Shown here: in pieces, positions 60,784 to 64,000 of the stretch
Numbering within the stretch: the first letter of the stretch is position 1
Layout of the letters: each line of letters opens with the position of its first letter
Assembly: GCF_001750285.1 (NCBI RefSeq)
Contig: NZ_MAMP01000001.1
Coordinates: 186,001 to 250,000, forward strand
Reading direction: 5' to 3'
Source of the DNA: Domibacillus iocasae
GTDB lineage: Bacteria; Bacillota; Bacilli; Bacillales; Domibacillaceae
Length of the DNA stretch: 64,000 nt
Notes under the pieces: generated by a model
What the model saw: only the letters and a program-made list of their open reading frames with translations
Database searches by the model: none
Told to the model about the DNA's origin: nothing
Program-made: the position numbers and the translations under genes

Positions 60784-62203
60784 AGCACGGCGCATATCGC
60801 TGCTTCGCTACTGGACAACACGTTATGCGATTACGCTCGCTCTTGGACTGCTTGTGCTGGCCATGCTGTCGGTCGTGTGGATTCGGCACACAACGCTCGA
60901 AAACCGGCTGGATGTATCTGAGTTTTTAGCCGCAGAGCTGGCCGGACGGATTGCCGGCAGCCAACAGGATGAAGAAGGCAGCACAGAGTCTGCATATCTT
61001 GATCAAGATATGCTTGATGCCCGGGACGAACTGATGAAAATGGAATCTCCCCCTTCCATTTTTATTACCGACGCAGGCGGTACTATTTTATCCGCAGGCG
61101 ATCAAGACCTGTATAAAGAAAGCTCTTTTCCCTCTGTTGTGCTAGAGAAAAAAAGCGATGTACAGACGTTTTCGGGCTTAAGCAACGGCGCAATCGTTTA
61201 TTTAATTAAAAAACCGATTATTGTGGATGATGTGACGTTTGGCTGGGTCGTAATGCTTCAGCAGGAAGATGAATTTGCGGATTTGAACGATGAATATCGG
61301 CTGCTCGCGCTGCTCATTATCGGAAGCGGCTTGCTTGGCTGGGCGGCCATTTATATTTTATCACGGCGCCTTGCCCGCCCGATCAGCGCAGCGGCAGCAG
61401 CGGCGAAAGAAATACGCAACGGCAATTATGGTGTTTCACTCATACCGTCCAAAGCAAAAGAACAGGAAGTGTACGATCTTGTCACATCGTTTAACGACAT
61501 GGCCGTTCGTTTGGAGCAGTTGGAATCAATCCGGGCCGAACTGCTTGCCGGTGTCACACACGAGTTAAAAACACCTGTTACGTCGATCAGCGGCTTGCTG
61601 CAGGCGGTAAAAGATGATGTCGTGACAGGAGAAGAAGCGAAAGAGTTTATTACGATTTCATTGAAAGAAACAGAACGCATGCAGACAATGATTAACGACT
61701 TGCTGGAATTTAACACATTCGCGGCTAATGCGCTGCCGGTTTCAACCGCACCGCACGAACTGAATGATTTGACACGCGGCATCGTACATGAATGGAATTT
61801 AGCCCGTAATCCAGATGACATCCCGGTTCACTTTCAGCCATATGAACGTGACCTTATCGTTTTGACTGACCCGGATCGATTCCGCCAGATTATGATGAAC
61901 CTCTTGAACAATGCTGCTCATGCGATTGAAAATAGCGGACAAATGACCGTTACTGTCAAAAATGAAGATGCGTGTGCTCTAATCGATGTATCTGACACAG
62001 GGATCGGCATCCCCGAATCAGAAAAAACGCTTATTTTCGAACGTTTTTACCGTGGAGAAAATAAAAAATATAAAGTTCGCGGGCTCGGTCTTGGACTTCC
62101 GTTCAGCCAGCTGCTTGCCCGGGCGATGGACGGCGATTTGGAATTAAAAGAAACATCTCCGCTCGGCACAACGTTTACGCTCAAAACGAAAAAACAGGAC
62201 TGA
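60767..62203 (+). CDS. Transmembrane sensor histidine kinase
   Basis: The 478-residue protein starts at TTG 60767 inside the regulator gene, with GGGGT upstream. It has membrane helix 1 (about 16-36), an extracellular PAS-like sensor (about 40-178) and helix 2 (about 180-200). HAMP (about 200-255), HisKA with the H-box GVTHELKTPVTSISG and HATPase with NLLNNAAHAIE, DTGIGIPE and GLGLGLPF follow. It is the partner of the OmpR-type regulator. The signal is unknown. Confidence 0.88.
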   Translation: MLLRNKARRISLLRYWTTRYAITLALGLLVLAMLSVVWIRHTTLENRLDVSEFLAAELAGRIAGSQQDEEGSTESAYLDQDMLDARDELMKMESPPSIFITDAGGTILSAGDQDLYKESSFPSVVLEKKSDVQTFSGLSNGAIVYLIKKPIIVDDVTFGWVVMLQQEDEFADLNDEYRLLALLIIGSGLLGWAAIYILSRRLARPISAAAAAAKEIRNGNYGVSLIPSKAKEQEVYDLVTSFNDMAVRLEQLESIRAELLAGVTHELKTPVTSISGLLQAVKDDVVTGEEAKEFITISLKETERMQTMINDLLEFNTFAANALPVSTAPHELNDLTRGIVHEWNLARNPDDIPVHFQPYERDLIVLTDPDRFRQIMMNLLNNAAHAIENSGQMTVTVKNEDACALIDVSDTGIGIPESEKTLIFERFYRGENKKYKVRGLGLGLPFSQLLARAMDGDLELKETSPLGTTFTLKTKKQD

Positions 62204-62223
62204 TGTTTATGCATCGGTCCTGT
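62194..62223. terminator. Terminator of the two-component operon (bidirectional)
   Basis: ACAGGACTGATG (62194-62205) pairs with CATCGGTCCTGT (62212-62223, one G-U), then TTTTTTCG on +. Confidence 0.8.
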
Positions 62224-62232
62224 TTTTTCGTT

Positions 62233-63195
62233 TTACTCGGCAATGCCTTTTTCAATTTCATCCGCCTGCGCCAGCACAGACTGTAATCCTCCGCCTGACA
62301 AATACCAAACATTTGGATCAAGGTAAACTACGTTATCGTTTTGCACAGCTTTTGTGCCTTTAATTAAATCATTTTCCACCACTTGCTTCACAGAAGATTC
62401 CCCTTCTGTCACAACAGCACCGCGGTCAACTACGAACAAGTAGTTCGGATCTTTTTCAACGAGGTATTCGAATGAAATGCTTTGACCGTGCGTGGATACT
62501 TCGAGATTCTCATCTACTGCTTTTACACCAAAGACATCATGAATGATCCCAAAGCGTGAAGCTGGGCCATAGGCGCTGATTTTGCCTTCGTTCGCCAAAA
62601 TGATCAATCCGTTTCCTTCCATTGTTGACGCCTTTTCATTTAATGCCGCAACTTTTTCATCAATCGCTGCCAGTTTTTCTTCTACTTCTGCTTCTTTGTC
62701 AAAAATCTGGCCGATTGTTTTGGCATTTTTCTTAAATGATTCCATATAGTTGGACTCGTCAACAGCAAGATAAACTGTCGGCGCAATTTCCGCAAACTGG
62801 TCGTACAAATCCATTTGACGGCCGGAAATGATAATTAAGTCTGGTGCCAATTCATTAATTTTTTCAAAATCAGGCTCTTTTAAGCTGCCTGTGTTTTCAT
62901 ATTTTTCGTCTTCAAACTGGGACAAATAATCAGGGATGTTTTCTTTCGGAAGACCGACAGGCTCAATCCCAAGCTCCGCCATTGTATCCAATGAACCAAA
63001 GTCAAAGACAACTACTTTTTCCGGGTTAACCGGCACAGTCGTTTCGCCAAGCTCGTGTGTCACTGTTACTTCCGTTGGTGCTTCATTGCTTTCTGCTGGT
63101 TCTGCTGTACTTTCTTCACTTGATGTAGATGAACCGCATGCTGCCGCGATCATTGCAAATAGGGCCATCACGATGAACAATAAATATTTTTTCAT
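62233..63195 (-). CDS. yclQ: Siderophore ABC transporter binding lipoprotein, YclQ-like
   Basis: I chose the ATG at 63195 (MKKYLLFI) because AAAGGAG precedes it, giving 320 residues. It has a signal peptide with lipobox IAAAC, an acidic linker and a class III (FepB/BtuF-like) binding domain: VVVFDFGSLDTMAELGIEPVGLP, LAPDLIIISG, FGIIHDVFGVKAVDEN, WYLSGGGL. It resembles B. subtilis YclQ, the petrobactin-binding protein, by sequence and gene order. The family delivers ferric siderophores to a FecCD-type permease. No Fur box is visible inside the window because the operon starts outside it. Confidence 0.8.
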   Translation of the reverse strand: MKKYLLFIVMALFAMIAAACGSSTSSEESTAEPAESNEAPTEVTVTHELGETTVPVNPEKVVVFDFGSLDTMAELGIEPVGLPKENIPDYLSQFEDEKYENTGSLKEPDFEKINELAPDLIIISGRQMDLYDQFAEIAPTVYLAVDESNYMESFKKNAKTIGQIFDKEAEVEEKLAAIDEKVAALNEKASTMEGNGLIILANEGKISAYGPASRFGIIHDVFGVKAVDENLEVSTHGQSISFEYLVEKDPNYLFVVDRGAVVTEGESSVKQVVENDLIKGTKAVQNDNVVYLDPNVWYLSGGGLQSVLAQADEIEKGIAE

Positions 63196-63212
63196 TGTTT
63201 TTTCTCCTTTAA

Positions 63213-63971
63213 TTAGCTGAAATAGACGCATATTTTTTGATTGTTAATTTCTTGAATGGACATATCCATCCCGTATACTTGCTTTAATGTCAGACTTGTT
63301 ATAATTTCATTTACGGTTCCTTGCGCTTCGATTTTTCCGTCTTTTAATGCAACAATGTAATCAGAATAAACAGACGCAAAGTTAATGTCATGAATCACGA
63401 TCAGTATCGTTTTGCCAAGGTCGTCAGCCAGTCTGCGCAACACTTTCATAATTTGAACCGAATGCTTCATGTCCAAATTATTAAGCGGCTCATCGAGTAA
63501 GATGTATTCTGTATCCTGCGCAATCGTCATCGCGATAAACGCACGCTGCTTTTGGCCGCCGGACAGCTGATCTAAATACCGGTCCTGCATATCTTCAAGT
63601 TCCATGTAGCGAATCGCTTCATCGATGTAGACATGATCTTCTTTCGTCAGCTTTCCCTGCGAATAAGGAAACCGGCCAAATGATACAAGATCCCGAACCG
63701 ACAAACGCAGGCTTAAATGATTTGACTGCTTTAGGATGGCGATTTTTTTCGCCAAATCCCGGCTTTTCGTTTCATTTACTTTTTGGCCGTCAATTAATAC
63801 TTCTCCTGTGTCAGCGCTCATCAACCGGCTGATAATGGACAAAAGTGTACTTTTCCCGGCACCGTTCGGACCGATAAAAGACGTGATTTTGCCTTTTTGA
63901 ATATTCACTGAGACATTATCGACAACTGCTTTTAATCCGTATGATTTCGAGATCGACTGCACTTCTACCAT
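63213..63971 (-). CDS. yclP: Siderophore ABC transporter ATP-binding protein, YclP-like
   Basis: The 252-residue ATPase of the FecE/BtuD class has Walker A GPNGAGKST, signature LSGGQKQR, Walker B ILLDEPLNNLD and H-loop VIHDINFA. It powers import of the ferric siderophore captured by the YclQ-like lipoprotein encoded downstream. The start overlaps the stop of the upstream permease gene by one base. GGGAGAG precedes the ATG. Confidence 0.87.
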   Translation of the reverse strand: MVEVQSISKSYGLKAVVDNVSVNIQKGKITSFIGPNGAGKSTLLSIISRLMSADTGEVLIDGQKVNETKSRDLAKKIAILKQSNHLSLRLSVRDLVSFGRFPYSQGKLTKEDHVYIDEAIRYMELEDMQDRYLDQLSGGQKQRAFIAMTIAQDTEYILLDEPLNNLDMKHSVQIMKVLRRLADDLGKTILIVIHDINFASVYSDYIVALKDGKIEAQGTVNEIITSLTLKQVYGMDMSIQEINNQKICVYFS

Positions 63972-64000
63972 TATGTTTTACTCTCCCTTAACAATAAGTA
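63971..64000 (-). CDS. FecCD-type siderophore permease, last 9 codons (truncated by window edge)
   Basis: Reading from the right edge in frame gives YLLLRESKT and TAA, with the last A shared with the YclP start. The LLLR ending is typical of FecCD permeases and the position equals that of yclO in B. subtilis. Too short for more. Confidence 0.5.
   Translation of the reverse strand, partial: YLLLRESKT

Overview
The window looks like chromosomal DNA of a low-to-moderate GC Gram-positive bacterium of the Bacillaceae. The reasons are strong AGGAGG-type ribosome binding sites, frequent TTG/GTG starts, intrinsic terminators, lipobox-type lipoproteins, and Bacillus-type genes: cydDC with a Rex-like operator, an MsmX-type ATPase, a CatE-like dioxygenase, RodA, and YclO/P/Q-like siderophore uptake. 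The genus cannot be named from the sequence alone. I see no rRNA, tRNA, CRISPR array, insertion sequence or prophage.

Layout. 1-5.1 kb: the end of a TetR regulator, a Tyr/Pro-rich small protein, cydDC and an orphan histidine kinase. 5.3-8.0 kb: an AraC remnant, a chemoreceptor and a possible HTH remnant. 8.1-24.8 kb, read right to left: a two-component system (hybrid kinase plus LytTR regulator), a LacI regulator, three identical GTAAACGTTTAC operators, and a ten-gene sugar operon. That operon has an RbsA/RbsC-type importer, two paralogous binding lipoproteins, two Gfo/Idh/MocA dehydrogenases, a zinc alcohol dehydrogenase and three TIM-barrel epimerases. 25-31 kb: a VOC dioxygenase, a DeoR remnant, a Dabb protein, an M50-like membrane protein without HExxH, an MFS carrier, an MsmX-like ATPase and a CdaR/PucR regulator. 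31.4-45.1 kb: two more LacI-controlled operons and single genes, with five Gfo/Idh/MocA dehydrogenases, two epimerases, a ThuA protein and a CUT1 importer that lacks its own ATPase. 45.2-55.7 kb: an apparent signalling and exopolysaccharide locus of two convergent operons (Hpt-REC-GGDEF-REC, HEAT-repeat membrane protein, processive GT2, single REC; facing a GAF/PAS hybrid kinase and a membrane-anchored clan-A glycoside hydrolase). 55.7-64 kb: rodA, a thioredoxin-like protein, a CobW GTPase, a 44-residue ORF, an HxlR regulator, a secreted repeat protein, an OmpR/kinase pair and siderophore-uptake genes.

The most unusual object is the 1103-residue hybrid kinase at 21506-24817. After three PAS-like regions, HisKA, HATPase and a receiver, it carries a complete sugar-binding-protein module at its C terminus. 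That module is closely related to the two transporter lipoproteins encoded in the neighbouring operon. The kinase has no signal peptide and no membrane segment, so the normally extracellular receptor fold should lie in the cytoplasm. It may therefore report imported sugar to the LytTR regulator encoded 18 bp downstream.

How the genes may work together. Three LacI repressors each have a distinct palindrome next to their operons. All three operons pair sugar uptake and/or oxidation-isomerisation enzymes, which fits catabolism of inositol-like or keto-sugars. No classical iolBCD genes, kinases or aldolases are visible, so the substrates are unknown. The ATPase-less CUT1 importer probably borrows the MsmX-like ATPase at 29-30 kb.
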